Of a stretch of 64,000 nt of DNA, positions 36,851 to 46,080 are shown piece after piece. Source of the DNA: Bacillus sp. SA1-12. GTDB lineage: Bacteria; Bacillota; Bacilli; Bacillales; Bacillaceae. The stretch lies in NCBI RefSeq assembly GCF_000981385.1, contig NZ_LATZ01000018.1:26287-90286 (forward strand). Reading direction: 5' to 3'. The notes under the pieces are model-generated. The model saw nothing but the letters and a program-made list of their open reading frames with translations. It did not search any database and had not been told where the DNA came from. Made by a program: the position numbers and the translations under genes. Every line of letters begins with the position of its first letter. Positions within the stretch are counted from its first letter, which is position 1.

Positions 36851-37010
36851 CATCAAAAATGAAGGTGTGAACTATGTTTCCAGAAAATAAGCAGAATAAG
36901 TTACAATAACATTGTTATGTAAACTATTAACACCAAAAATAAATGTCTGCACTATATTTCTAGAAAATCAACAATGTACTAAACTATAACATTATTATGT
37001 AAACTATATC
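36851..37010. repeat. 80-bp direct tandem duplication
   Basis: CATCAAAAATGAAGGTGTG at 36851 and CACCAAAAATAAATGTCTG at 36931 start two imperfect copies; both end in ...ATGTAAACTAT, and a third start (AACCAAAAAG) is at 37011. The period is exactly 80. Noncoding. Confidence 0.82.
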
Positions 37011-37014
37011 AACC

Positions 37015-37045
37015 AAAAAGGACAGAAGCCATCTGTCCTTTTTTT
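37015..37045. terminator. Bidirectional terminator between APH kinase and uxaA
   Basis: AAAAAGGACAG (37015-37025) pairs with CTGTCCTTTTT (37033-37043). Confidence 0.88.
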
Positions 37046-37046
37046 G

Positions 37047-38537
37047 TTATAAGGTGACACCTGTTTTAAAAATTGCAATTTCTCTGAAATTGTTTTTTTC
37101 ATGATTAACAAGCTCACCGCTTGCAACCTTAATAATATAAGCGATAAAATCCTTTAACAAGTCTTCAGGTGATTGTCCTTCCAATAATGTTCCTGCGTTA
37201 AAATCAATCCAATGTCGCTTTGTTTCAAATATTTGCGAATTGGTTGAGATTTTCATTGTTGGGACAAATGTACCAAATGGTGTCCCCCTTCCTGTCGTGA
37301 ACAACACAAGCTGGCAACCCGCTGCAGCCAAAGCAGAAGAAGCAACTAAATCATTTCCAGGCGCACTTAGTAGGTTCAAGCCTCTTTCTTTTAATCTTTC
37401 ACCATATTTTAGAACGTCTACTACTGAAGCCGTTCCCGCTTTTTGGGTACAGCCAAGAGATTTATCTTCAAGCGTTGTAATCCCGCCGGCTTTATTGCCA
37501 GGTGAAGGATTTTCGTAAACAGGCTGGTCATGCTTTTGGAAATAACGTTTAAAGTCGTTAATTAATTCAACAATATCCTGAAAAACTTTTTCATTTTCCG
37601 CTCGTTCCATTAGAATCTTTTCAGCACCAAACATTTCCGGGACTTCTGTTAACACCGTGGTTGCTCCTTGGGCAACGAGATAATCGGAAAGTCTTCCAAG
37701 TAATGGATTTGCCGTTATTCCTGAGAACCCATCAGACCCGCCGCATTTTAACCCAATTTTCAATTCTGAAAGCGAAATATCCTCACGGGTATCCTCTTTG
37801 GCATTCTCATAGATTTCCACTAAAAGTTTAACACCCTCTTCAATTTCATTTGAAACCTCTTGAGAGAGTAAAAATTTCACACGGTCTTGATTGTATTCAC
37901 CCAATGACTCTCTAAATTCATGGATATCATTATTTTCACACCCAAGGCCTAAAACTAAGACACCTCCAGCATTCGGATGCTTCACTGCATTTCCCAAAAT
38001 TGTCCGGGTATTGACATGATCATCACCTAGCTGTGAACAGCCGTAATTATGCTTAAGAACCTGGATATGTTCAAATGGCGAGATATCCCCAACCGTTTCT
38101 TTGAATTCACGAATAATTTGATCTGCAATTCCATTCACACAGCCAACTGTTGGAACAATCCACAATTCATTTCGGATTCCAACCTGGCCATCATCTCTCC
38201 GGTATCCTTTAAAGGACAAACCCTCTTGCTGTTCGGTTAGTGCCTTCTTCTTTGGAAGATATTCATATTCTTCAACACCGGATAGGTTTGTTTTTGTATT
38301 TTGCGTATGCACCCAGTGACCAGTGTCAATATCTTCTATTGCGTGGCCAATCGGGAAGCCGTATTTTATAACATTTTCTCCGGTTCTTATCGGTTTCAGA
38401 GCGAATTTATGTCCTTTTGGAATGGGTTCCTTTAATAGAATAACCGTACCATCAATGTCGATCTTTTCATTTTCATTAAGCTGTTGAATTGCAACCGCAA
38501 CATTATCTTGCTCATTTATTTTAATGAACGCTTTCAT
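37047..38537 (-). CDS. uxaA: Altronate dehydratase
   Basis: UxaA dehydrates D-altronate to 2-keto-3-deoxygluconate in galacturonate breakdown. From ATG 38537 it has 496 residues. It has an N-terminal SAF domain (residues 1-75) and the large UxaA domain with GFRRDDG-type GYRRDDGQVGIRNELWIVPTV, HNYGCSQLGDD, LGLGCENND and LKCGGSDGFSGITANP, the conserved cysteines of iron-dependent altronate/galactarate dehydratases. AAAGGGTG precedes the ATG. It begins five bases after the uxaB stop, so the two are cotranscribed. Confidence 0.95.
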   Translation of the reverse strand: MKAFIKINEQDNVAVAIQQLNENEKIDIDGTVILLKEPIPKGHKFALKPIRTGENVIKYGFPIGHAIEDIDTGHWVHTQNTKTNLSGVEEYEYLPKKKALTEQQEGLSFKGYRRDDGQVGIRNELWIVPTVGCVNGIADQIIREFKETVGDISPFEHIQVLKHNYGCSQLGDDHVNTRTILGNAVKHPNAGGVLVLGLGCENNDIHEFRESLGEYNQDRVKFLLSQEVSNEIEEGVKLLVEIYENAKEDTREDISLSELKIGLKCGGSDGFSGITANPLLGRLSDYLVAQGATTVLTEVPEMFGAEKILMERAENEKVFQDIVELINDFKRYFQKHDQPVYENPSPGNKAGGITTLEDKSLGCTQKAGTASVVDVLKYGERLKERGLNLLSAPGNDLVASSALAAAGCQLVLFTTGRGTPFGTFVPTMKISTNSQIFETKRHWIDFNAGTLLEGQSPEDLLKDFIAYIIKVASGELVNHEKNNFREIAIFKTGVTL

Positions 38538-38542
38538 TGTAT

Positions 38543-40006
38543 TCACCCTTTAAGTGTTGGAGTTTTTGTTATTGCTTTCGCCATCCCAAGTTTATCGATT
38601 GTCTGAATATGTTGTGTCACTGTTTCAGTTAGCTTTGGCAAATCGTTTAGATTTTCACCCCAAAGCTCTTCTGCTGAAAGAATGGTTTTCACAATTGCTT
38701 CAATCTCGTTTTCATCTCCATGATAATTGTTCCACAATCTCTGGAGTAAATCTAAAGCCTCTTGGTCATCAACAAGTTTGATGTCTTCCTCCCCTCGTTT
38801 TCCTCTATAGAAATAAATCATTGCACTTAATGAAAAAACAATCCCTTTTGGCAGTGTTCCAAACTGCTGAATATAATCGTGCAATGTCGGAAGAAGTCTT
38901 GCTTTAAACTTTGAAATGGAATTTAACGAGATACTTAATAAATAATGATGGATAAATGGATTTTTAAAACGATTCAAAACATCTTCTGCAAACTCGTTTA
39001 GCTCGTCTTTTGCAAAAGGTAAAGTCGGTAAAATCTCCTGATAAATGACAGATTCAATAAACTCTTTCGTTACATCATTTGTTACCGCTTCACTAACTGT
39101 TTGCAAACCTGCTAAAAAAGCCACAGGTGTCATTGCAGTATGTGCGCCATTTAAGATTTTCACCTTTTTCAATCTGAATGAGCTTAAATCATCTACCACA
39201 TGAACATTGAGTCCTGCTTTTTCTGCGGGAAACTCCTCTTTAATAAACTCAGGTCCTTCTATGACAAACAAATGAAACTGTTCTCCAACAACAACAAGTT
39301 GATCATTATAACCCAGCTCATTTGTTTTTTCCTGTATTGTATCCTTTGGAAAACCCGGTACAATTCGGTCAACCAATGTATTGCAAAACGTATTTGCTTC
39401 TTCAACCCATTTGCTAAATGCCGGTTCTAAGTTCCATGTATCTGCATATTGCAATATAATCCGCTTTAATTCTTTTCCGTTTTCCTCAATTAATTCGCAT
39501 GGTAAAATGATAAATCCCTTTGAAAGATCACCATGAAAAACTTGAAACCGTTCATACAAAAAGGCTGTTAATTTGCCAGGGAAGCTTTTTTGCGGACGAT
39601 CATGGAGAAGATCCTCGTTGTTAAACGTAATTCCAGCTTCCGTTGTATTTGAAATAATAAACCGCAGCTCAGGATTTTTGGCCATCGCTAAATAGTCATC
39701 ATACTCGGTAATAATATTAATCCCTCTGCTTATACTGCTGATGACTTCATGTTCACTAACGGGCTGATGATCCTTAATCCCTTGTAAATACAAAGTATAA
39801 AGTCCATCCTGCTTGTTGATTGTGTTAACAGCTCCATTTGCAGTCGATTGAACAACAACTACACCGCCATTGAATAAATTCTTCTTATTCATCTCATGAA
39901 TTTGCCAGTCAGTAAATGCTCTCAGAAAATTACCTGTGCCAAATTGCAGCACTTTTTCCGGGTATTCAGGTATATGACTCAACATATCTTTTGTTAAATG
40001 CTTCAA
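38543..40006 (-). CDS. uxaB: Tagaturonate reductase (altronate oxidoreductase)
   Basis: UxaB reduces D-tagaturonate to D-altronate with NADH. Family motifs: VLQFGTGNFLRAFTDWQIHE (Rossmann loop), KVKILNGAHTAMTPVAFLAG with the catalytic Lys and Asn/His, and PFIHHYLLSISLNSISKFKA. The start is TTG 40006 because AAGGAGG lies eight bases upstream, giving 487 residues; the open frame continues 44 codons further through the operator. UxuB-like mannitol dehydrogenase relatives are the alternative, but the pairing with UxaA and UxaC supports UxaB. Confidence 0.92.
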   Translation of the reverse strand: MKHLTKDMLSHIPEYPEKVLQFGTGNFLRAFTDWQIHEMNKKNLFNGGVVVVQSTANGAVNTINKQDGLYTLYLQGIKDHQPVSEHEVISSISRGINIITEYDDYLAMAKNPELRFIISNTTEAGITFNNEDLLHDRPQKSFPGKLTAFLYERFQVFHGDLSKGFIILPCELIEENGKELKRIILQYADTWNLEPAFSKWVEEANTFCNTLVDRIVPGFPKDTIQEKTNELGYNDQLVVVGEQFHLFVIEGPEFIKEEFPAEKAGLNVHVVDDLSSFRLKKVKILNGAHTAMTPVAFLAGLQTVSEAVTNDVTKEFIESVIYQEILPTLPFAKDELNEFAEDVLNRFKNPFIHHYLLSISLNSISKFKARLLPTLHDYIQQFGTLPKGIVFSLSAMIYFYRGKRGEEDIKLVDDQEALDLLQRLWNNYHGDENEIEAIVKTILSAEELWGENLNDLPKLTETVTQHIQTIDKLGMAKAITKTPTLKG

Positions 40007-40026
40007 CCGAAATTCCTCCTTATCTA

Positions 40027-40040
40027 TGCACACGTTAACA
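40027..40040 (-). promoter_or_regulatory. LacI-type operator upstream of uxaB
   Basis: TGCACACGTTAACA on the plus strand, one base different from the two copies before uxaC. It lies 20 bases before the uxaB start. Confidence 0.65.
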
Positions 40041-40073
40041 TCTTTAGTCATAAAAAACAGACACCAACCAGGC

Positions 40074-40132
40074 GGAGCCGTACCGCTCGTTATGAACGGG
40101 ATAGAAAGCCCGGCTCCTCTTTTGGAGGAGCC
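40074..40132 (-). other. Stem-loops between the LacI gene and uxaB
   Basis: GGCTCCTC/GAGGAGCC (40112-40132), CGGG/CCCG (40097-40112), and GGAGCCG at 40074-40080 that can pair with an arm of the first hairpin as seen on the other strand. There is no clear T-run, so this may be an mRNA processing or attenuation site. Confidence 0.45.
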
Positions 40133-40150
40133 ATTCATAAAGCCTTATCT

Positions 40151-41158
40151 TTATCCTTCCTTACGTACTGCCACTGATTGCCGATTTACCAGCTGGGTTG
40201 TTAAGAATATTGGTTCAGCCGTTTCTTCTGCTCTGTCCATTAAATGTAATAATTTTTTTGCGCCAACCATACTTATCTTTTCGATTGGTCTCTTTACTGT
40301 TGTAAGTGCAGGTGTTGTATATTCTGAAATACCAATATCATCGAAGCCAATGATCGAAATGTCTGTTGGGACTGTAAGGTCTGCTTCATTAATGGCCTTC
40401 ATTGCCCCGATTGCCATATCATCATTTGAACAAAAAACCGCTGTTGGAGGGTTTTCTATACATAACAGCTTTTTCATAGATTCATAACCGCTTACCATGT
40501 CATAATTACCTTTTACCATATACTCCTGAAAAATCGGCAGCTGATGATCAATTAAGGCATTTAAATAGCCCTCTTTTCTTTCAAGTGAAGAGCGGAATTT
40601 TGGTGTACCTTCAATAATCGCTATTTTTCGATGGCCATTCATGATAAAAAAGCGAACTGCCTCATATGCCCCTTCCCTATCGTTTGATAAAATATTAACA
40701 ATCGATGGGTCATCAACTTGGCGATTTAAAACAACTAGAGGAATTTTTTGTTCCAATACATGATAAATAAATGAATTATCTATGTCACTTTGACTCATTA
40801 AGATAATGCCATCAAACCGTTTCCGGGTGATCGCAGAAAAATGTTCAAAATCCTGGATTCCTCTAATAAATAAATTATAGTTTTCATCAATCACCGTATG
40901 AACACCTCTGATTGTTTCAGCTAGAAAGCTTGACGTTGTTCCTTCTGTCAGACTAGTTAAAAACAACCCGATCGTATAAGACCTCTGCAAAACAAGGCTT
41001 CTTGCATGCACATCCGGTGAATAATTAAGCTGGTTGGCGATTTCAATTATTTTTCTCTTTGTTTTTTCTTTTATTAATGGACTATTATTTAGTGCTCTGG
41101 ATACCGTTGTATGTGAAACATTTGCTAGTTTTGCAATATCCTTAATTGTAACTCCCAC
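40151..41158 (-). CDS. LacI-family regulator of the galacturonate genes
   Basis: The 335-residue protein has the LacI helix-turn-helix (TIKDIAKLANVSHTTVSRAL, residues 4-23) and hinge, then the periplasmic-binding-like effector domain (IGLFLTS, FDGIILMSQ, PTAVFCSNDDMAIGAMKAI, IIGFDDI). It sits between uxaC and uxaB, and the operator TGCACACGTKAACA occurs before both, so it is the likely repressor, as ExuR-type LacI regulators are in Bacillus. The inducer is probably galacturonate or a derived keto acid. Confidence 0.88.
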   Translation of the reverse strand: MGVTIKDIAKLANVSHTTVSRALNNSPLIKEKTKRKIIEIANQLNYSPDVHARSLVLQRSYTIGLFLTSLTEGTTSSFLAETIRGVHTVIDENYNLFIRGIQDFEHFSAITRKRFDGIILMSQSDIDNSFIYHVLEQKIPLVVLNRQVDDPSIVNILSNDREGAYEAVRFFIMNGHRKIAIIEGTPKFRSSLERKEGYLNALIDHQLPIFQEYMVKGNYDMVSGYESMKKLLCIENPPTAVFCSNDDMAIGAMKAINEADLTVPTDISIIGFDDIGISEYTTPALTTVKRPIEKISMVGAKKLLHLMDRAEETAEPIFLTTQLVNRQSVAVRKEG

Positions 41159-41196
41159 CCGGAAAACCTACTTTCCATTACGTTTACGCTAGAATA

Positions 41197-42627
41197 TCAT
41201 AGCTCTTTTTCTAATTCCAATACACTTGAAAACTGAAAGTATTCCTTCGCATTGAAGTAAGAAATCCCTTGTATGATTTCCCCCAGCATGTCTGGATCAT
41301 AAGGAACTTCACCATTTTCAACCCATTCTCCGACTAAATTACAAACTAGCCGTCTAAAATATTCATGTCTTGTATAAGAAAGGAAGCTTCTTGAATCAGT
41401 CAGCATTCCAATGAACTGGCTAAATAAACCAATGTTTGCTAACGTTTTCATTTGATCAAGCATGCCATCCTTCTGATCATTAAACCACCAAGCTGTTCCA
41501 AATTGCATTTTTCCTCTTAATCCGCCGCCCTGGAAGCTGCCGATTAAACTTGCTAATACAGGATTGTCTTTTGGATTTAATGAATAAAGAATTGTTTTTG
41601 GCAGCGCCTTTTCACTCTCTAGTGCATCAAGCAAACGACATAAAGGCTTAGCAACCAGATCATCATTCATGCCGTCATAACCTGTATCAGGCCCAAGCTC
41701 AGCAAGCATTCTCGTATTATTATTTCGAAGGGCATTAATATGCAGCTGCATCGCCCAGCCTAAACTAGCATATTTTTTCCCTAAGAATACTAATGTATAT
41801 GATTTGTATTTCATTTCCTCTTCAGTTGTTACCTTTTCACCAGCTAAAGCTTTTCTAAAGATGGAATCAACTTCTTCCTTCTTTGCCTCAGTGAACATCA
41901 TCGTATCAATGGCATGGTCAGAAACTCTTCCTCCAAGTTCATGGAAAAAGTCAATTCTAGATTCGAGGGCCGTTAAAAAATGATCGTAATTTTCAATTGA
42001 TTGGTTGGAAACCACTGCTAATTTTTCAACCCATGATACAAATTGATCACGGTTAATTTCCAACCCTTTATCAGGCCTAAAGGAAGGTAAAACCTTAACT
42101 TGAAAATCATCAGAATCCCTTAGTTTTTGGTGATATTCCAATGTATCGACAGGGTCATCTGTCGTACAAATAACTTCAACTTTCGATTTTTTAATCAATT
42201 CTCTTACAGTAAAGTCTTCACTGTTTAGTTGTTCATTTACTTTTTCCCAAATCATTGGTGCATTTTTTTCATTTAAAAGGTCATAAACGCCGAAGTAACG
42301 CTGAAGCTCAAGATGTGTCCAATTATAAAGCGGATTTCCAATTGCCATTGGAATGGTTTTTGCCCAAGCTAAAAATTTATCGTAATCGCTTGCATTTCCT
42401 GTGATATAATCTTCTTCAATTCCATTTGCTCTCATTGCTCTCCATTTATAATGATCACCATACAACCAAGCTTCCGTTATATTTTTAAATTTTTTATTTT
42501 CATAGATTTCCTGCGGGCTTAGGTGGCAATGATAATCAATAATTGGCATGTCCTTAGCGTATTGGTGATATAACGTTGAAGCAACTTCGTTTGTTAATAA
42601 AAAATTTTCTCCCATAAATGTTTTCAA
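41197..42627 (-). CDS. uxaC: Uronate isomerase
   Basis: UxaC isomerises D-galacturonate to D-tagaturonate and D-glucuronate to D-fructuronate. Motifs: MPIIDYHCHLSPQEI near residue 29, CTTDDPVDTLEYHQ, LPSFRPDKGLEI, and GTAWWFNDQKDGMLDQMKTLAN. The start is TTG 42627, nine bases after AAAGGGG, giving 476 residues; the frame is open ten codons further up. Two identical operators lie upstream. The usual Bacillus transporter gene exuT is not adjacent. Confidence 0.95.
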   Translation of the reverse strand: MKTFMGENFLLTNEVASTLYHQYAKDMPIIDYHCHLSPQEIYENKKFKNITEAWLYGDHYKWRAMRANGIEEDYITGNASDYDKFLAWAKTIPMAIGNPLYNWTHLELQRYFGVYDLLNEKNAPMIWEKVNEQLNSEDFTVRELIKKSKVEVICTTDDPVDTLEYHQKLRDSDDFQVKVLPSFRPDKGLEINRDQFVSWVEKLAVVSNQSIENYDHFLTALESRIDFFHELGGRVSDHAIDTMMFTEAKKEEVDSIFRKALAGEKVTTEEEMKYKSYTLVFLGKKYASLGWAMQLHINALRNNNTRMLAELGPDTGYDGMNDDLVAKPLCRLLDALESEKALPKTILYSLNPKDNPVLASLIGSFQGGGLRGKMQFGTAWWFNDQKDGMLDQMKTLANIGLFSQFIGMLTDSRSFLSYTRHEYFRRLVCNLVGEWVENGEVPYDPDMLGEIIQGISYFNAKEYFQFSSVLELEKEL

Positions 42628-42650
42628 TTCATTCAACCCCTTTACAATAT

Positions 42651-42664
42651 TGCACACGTGAACA
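42651..42664 (-). promoter_or_regulatory. LacI-type operator 1 before uxaC
   Basis: TGCACACGTGAACA, 65 bases from its identical twin. The core CACGTG is palindromic. Confidence 0.72.
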
Positions 42665-42715
42665 TTTCAAGCGAAACCAGTTGAACCTATTAAACAGAAA
42701 CTAGAGAGTATGTAT

Positions 42716-42729
42716 TGCACACGTGAACA
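42716..42729 (-). promoter_or_regulatory. LacI-type operator 2 before uxaC
   Basis: TGCACACGTGAACA again. The 65-base spacing (about six helical turns) would allow looping between bound dimers. Confidence 0.72.
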
Positions 42730-42925
42730 TCTATTTTCATTATAGGTCTAGTATTGAGCAAATTCAAGCTAGTAAATGTGTAAAAATTGCAATCTATTCC
42801 TTTTGTCGAAATTTAGCTGTTGAATCTTTTCCCATCTTTTTATGGTAAAATTATCATTAATTTATTAAACTATTAATGACTAACCAATGACTTTTGATCT
42901 AATAATGAGAAAAGGTGGGAAACAA

Positions 42926-43810
42926 ATGAAAAACAGCAAAAACTCCCTATTTAACCTGTCTTTTTGGGCTTCTATCGCACTTGTTCTATTAACGTTTGCA
43001 GCAATTGTTGTTAAGTACAAGAAAAATATCCCTCCTACTTTTGGAACCCCTAAATACCCACTGGTTATTATGAGTATATTAAGAAAAGGGTTTAGCGGCT
43101 CACCTATTTCTACAAAATATGATCATATTATTAAAAGGATGTCAAAAATTGATGTTTTAAAACATTACTTTAAATACGGTAATATTCCCATTACCGGGCC
43201 AGTATGCAGAGAAGCTGTTTTCAACGTTTTCGGAATAAATCTAGATAAAATCTCTGACGAAGGTGGAGGTGCAAAACGCTCAAGCTATCCAGAAGAGATA
43301 ATGCAAGGAATGAGAACGGCCTTAAAAAACAAATCCAGCAAACATGATGATTGGAATCAAACAATCATGTCATTAAAAAAAGCAGAAGTAATGGATCTCT
43401 TTCTTCAAACCTTTCAAAATCATACATACGAGGATATCATTCGAATCATTAATCTAATCTATGGAATTAATCTTCCAGGTATCTCTTCATTAGAGAACGC
43501 AGGAATTTCCCTTTATTCAAAAAATCAATGGCTTGTTAAAACCGAATCAGATTTATTTGTCGTATACACAGGTAAAGGTGATATTGATGTCAAGGTATAT
43601 GCTACCGGTTATTTCTTAAACCAAACCGGTTCAACAGAGTTACCGCACGACTTAATAACCGCCTTACAAAGTCTTGGATTTGGCCTTAATCCAGAAAAAG
43701 ATGTTCTTTACTATGAAAATCCGATTGGCGAATCGGTGTCTGACTCATTTAAGGGACAAACCTTACAAGCAATCCGCTCCGTTATCCATACACTGAATGC
43801 AAATAATTAA
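42926..43810 (+). CDS. Membrane-anchored protein of unknown function
   Basis: From ATG 42926, six bases after AAAGGTGGG, the protein has 294 residues. It has an N-terminal membrane anchor (residues 8-30) and a soluble domain outside, with no cysteines near the anchor and no recognised catalytic motif. It carries two similar segments of about 45 residues that start VLKHYF and VMDLFLQTF and contain GINL, perhaps an internal repeat. The gene is alone between divergent pectin clusters and has its own terminator. I do not recognise the family. Confidence 0.6.
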   Translation: MKNSKNSLFNLSFWASIALVLLTFAAIVVKYKKNIPPTFGTPKYPLVIMSILRKGFSGSPISTKYDHIIKRMSKIDVLKHYFKYGNIPITGPVCREAVFNVFGINLDKISDEGGGAKRSSYPEEIMQGMRTALKNKSSKHDDWNQTIMSLKKAEVMDLFLQTFQNHTYEDIIRIINLIYGINLPGISSLENAGISLYSKNQWLVKTESDLFVVYTGKGDIDVKVYATGYFLNQTGSTELPHDLITALQSLGFGLNPEKDVLYYENPIGESVSDSFKGQTLQAIRSVIHTLNANN

Positions 43811-43850
43811 GAAGACAAAACTCACTTAAAGAATATGCTAACTGCTTATT

Positions 43851-43898
43851 GAAAACCCCCTATTTTCAAAATGTAAATTTGGAAATAGGGGGGTTTTC
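43851..43898 (+). terminator. Terminator of the 294-residue protein gene
   Basis: GAAAACCCCCTATTTTC pairs with GAAATAGGGGGGTTTTC; very stable. Confidence 0.88.
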
Positions 43899-43942
43899 AT
43901 GTATTTTTATTTTTTATTACACCAGAGCAGAGGTAAGATATG

Positions 43943-44001
43943 AAAAAAGCTGCCGGATCTTTCTCGACAGCCTGACAAAACGCTAATAAAGAGTTTTGTC
44001 T
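43943..44001 (-). terminator. Terminator of the GH42 gene
   Basis: GACAAAAC/GTTTTGTC (43974-44001) and GGCTGTC/GGCAGC followed by TTTTTT on the minus strand stand in series after the stop at 44030. Confidence 0.75.
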
Positions 44002-44029
44002 TTTTTCTTTCCTAAACGCTACAGAGCAG

Positions 44030-46012
44030 TTAAAATTGGATCACTTTATACTCGTAAGGGGCAATTTCAACTTTTCCTTTCTCTGCATGCTCACCTGTTA
44101 ATAGATCTATACCTGAAGATGGGAGCGTAACTGTTCCGCCTTTTCCATCCATATTGACAATGATCCAAACAACAAAATCGTTACCTTGTCTTGGTGCAAC
44201 AATGGTTCCTTTCGAAACATCCGTTTTTAAGGAAACATTCGCTTCTTTTGCATAATGATGTAAACATGTTTTAAGTAAGACATCACCTGAATCGCCCATT
44301 GGCAATGAGCCCAGCATAACAATTTTACCTTTTCCTAATTGATTTTCCGTCATAAAGGCTTTTCCTGCAGAAATTCCTTCTGTAATAGTCCCAACTGCTT
44401 TTCCGGCTGTAGGTTGAAACACAGTACTCCATAAACCTAATGGTGCACTTACTTCCATAAACTCACCAATCGAATCCGTTCCATCCATTGGATACGTAAA
44501 TAAGGTTTCCGCTCCTGCCAGCTGATCCAGCTCCCCTAGTCCGGCATTTGTATGGATGGTATGATGCTCCGTTCTTCCTCCAGTCAGCGGGCCGACAATC
44601 CAGATCCCGCCAGCTTCAACAAACTCTTTAGCCTGAGTGATATAATCTTTTGACAGATAGTGGACAAACGGAGTAAACAACAATTTATAACCATCTAGTT
44701 TTGCTTGTTCTGGAATGAGATCTCGATGGATGCCGCTTGAGAGAATTTTTTCATAAAAATCAATGAGAAGTGATCGGTAATCCAGCCCTTTATGTGGTTC
44801 TGTTTTAATAAAAGCCTTGGCAATATCCGAATAAGTAACAGCCACCTCAGCTTGAAGAGGGGCAGTTGATAAAATGAATGGCTCTAACTCTTTTCTAGCT
44901 TTTTCTACTTCCTTTACATTTTCAAAGCCAACGGTTGGTTTTCCCCATGCACTGATCACAGACCCATGGGGCTGCTCACAGCCTGTCCGCTGCTGCCTCC
45001 AGAGCCAATAACAAAATGCTTCAGCACCTAATGCATATGCAGCAACAGCTTCAGCCTTTAAATAACCATTTGGATGCGGGGCCGCATAGCTTTCGAGTGA
45101 GGCGCTATAGGATGTACTTGTCTCCATAATCCAAAAATCTCTGCCTGGCTTAAAATTTCTCCATAAGTCACAGTTAAATAAATAAGCGTGGGCATTCTTT
45201 TGTTCAGCATACGTATCAAAAGAAGCAAAATCCAAGTTCTTAAAAAGCCGTTCATTATTTACATGGAAAAAAGTTCCGCTATTATGAGTAATCGGGGCCT
45301 TAGAATACTTTCGGATAATGTCAGCCTGCTCATCAGAAAATTCCGCAATTTTTTCAAAAGAGAATAGTTGATACATCGTTTTTAAGGATGAATTATGAAG
45401 AAATGGTGCCGGGCCAGGCTGTGGTACTTGATCAAAGCGATGATAATATTGACTCCAAATATGCGTTCCCCATGCTTCATTTAATTGATCAATCGATCCG
45501 TACCGCTCCTCAAGCCATTGATGCCATTGCGATTTACATGTTTGACACATACATTCACTTACATGGCATTTAAATTCATTATCGATTTGCCAGCCAATCA
45601 CACTTGGAAGATTCCCGACTGCCTTTGCGATCTCCTCAGTAATGATGGCTGCCCTCTCACGAAAATATGGATGATTTGTACAAACATGCTGACGCGAACC
45701 ATGTCCCATCACTCGGCCTTGATCATCAACATACATTCGTTCAGGATGATTGTGGGTATGCCAAATTGGCGGAGTCGGAGTTGGCGTACACATAACCGTC
45801 TCAATTCCATGGTCACTTAATTGATGAATCACATCAACAAAAAAGCTAACATCAATTTGACCTTCTTCTTTTTCTAATGTTGACCAAGCGAATTCTCCCA
45901 TCCTAACCACATTGATTCCAGCTTCCTTCATAAGCTTGATATCTTCTGCAATGGTTTCACTATCCCATAATTCCGGATAATATGCCGCACCATGATATAA
46001 TTTTTTATCCAT
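44030..46012 (-). CDS. yesZ: GH42 beta-galactosidase, YesZ-like
   Basis: The 660-residue enzyme has a TIM barrel with the acid/base Glu in GWQIDNEFKCH (about residue 144) and the nucleophile in FWIMETSTSYS (about 297), then the trimer-forming and C-terminal beta domains. A cysteine cluster (CHVSECMCQTC) forms the GH42 zinc site. Without a signal peptide it works in the cytoplasm on imported oligosaccharides, probably removing galactose from rhamnogalacturonan fragments, as YesZ does. It is the last gene of the minus-strand pectin cluster. Confidence 0.92.
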   Translation of the reverse strand: MDKKLYHGAAYYPELWDSETIAEDIKLMKEAGINVVRMGEFAWSTLEKEEGQIDVSFFVDVIHQLSDHGIETVMCTPTPTPPIWHTHNHPERMYVDDQGRVMGHGSRQHVCTNHPYFRERAAIITEEIAKAVGNLPSVIGWQIDNEFKCHVSECMCQTCKSQWHQWLEERYGSIDQLNEAWGTHIWSQYYHRFDQVPQPGPAPFLHNSSLKTMYQLFSFEKIAEFSDEQADIIRKYSKAPITHNSGTFFHVNNERLFKNLDFASFDTYAEQKNAHAYLFNCDLWRNFKPGRDFWIMETSTSYSASLESYAAPHPNGYLKAEAVAAYALGAEAFCYWLWRQQRTGCEQPHGSVISAWGKPTVGFENVKEVEKARKELEPFILSTAPLQAEVAVTYSDIAKAFIKTEPHKGLDYRSLLIDFYEKILSSGIHRDLIPEQAKLDGYKLLFTPFVHYLSKDYITQAKEFVEAGGIWIVGPLTGGRTEHHTIHTNAGLGELDQLAGAETLFTYPMDGTDSIGEFMEVSAPLGLWSTVFQPTAGKAVGTITEGISAGKAFMTENQLGKGKIVMLGSLPMGDSGDVLLKTCLHHYAKEANVSLKTDVSKGTIVAPRQGNDFVVWIIVNMDGKGGTVTLPSSGIDLLTGEHAEKGKVEIAPYEYKVIQF

Positions 46013-46080
46013 AATAACTCCCCTGTTAAGTAGTAGAATAATTGTTCAAGAAAAAACGAAGAAAAGGCAGTTACCCCTTT

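Noticed and set aside
40007..40138. N-terminal extension of UxaB
   Set aside because: It would be translated from the operator and stem-loop region; AAGGAGG before TTG 40006 gives the expected protein length.
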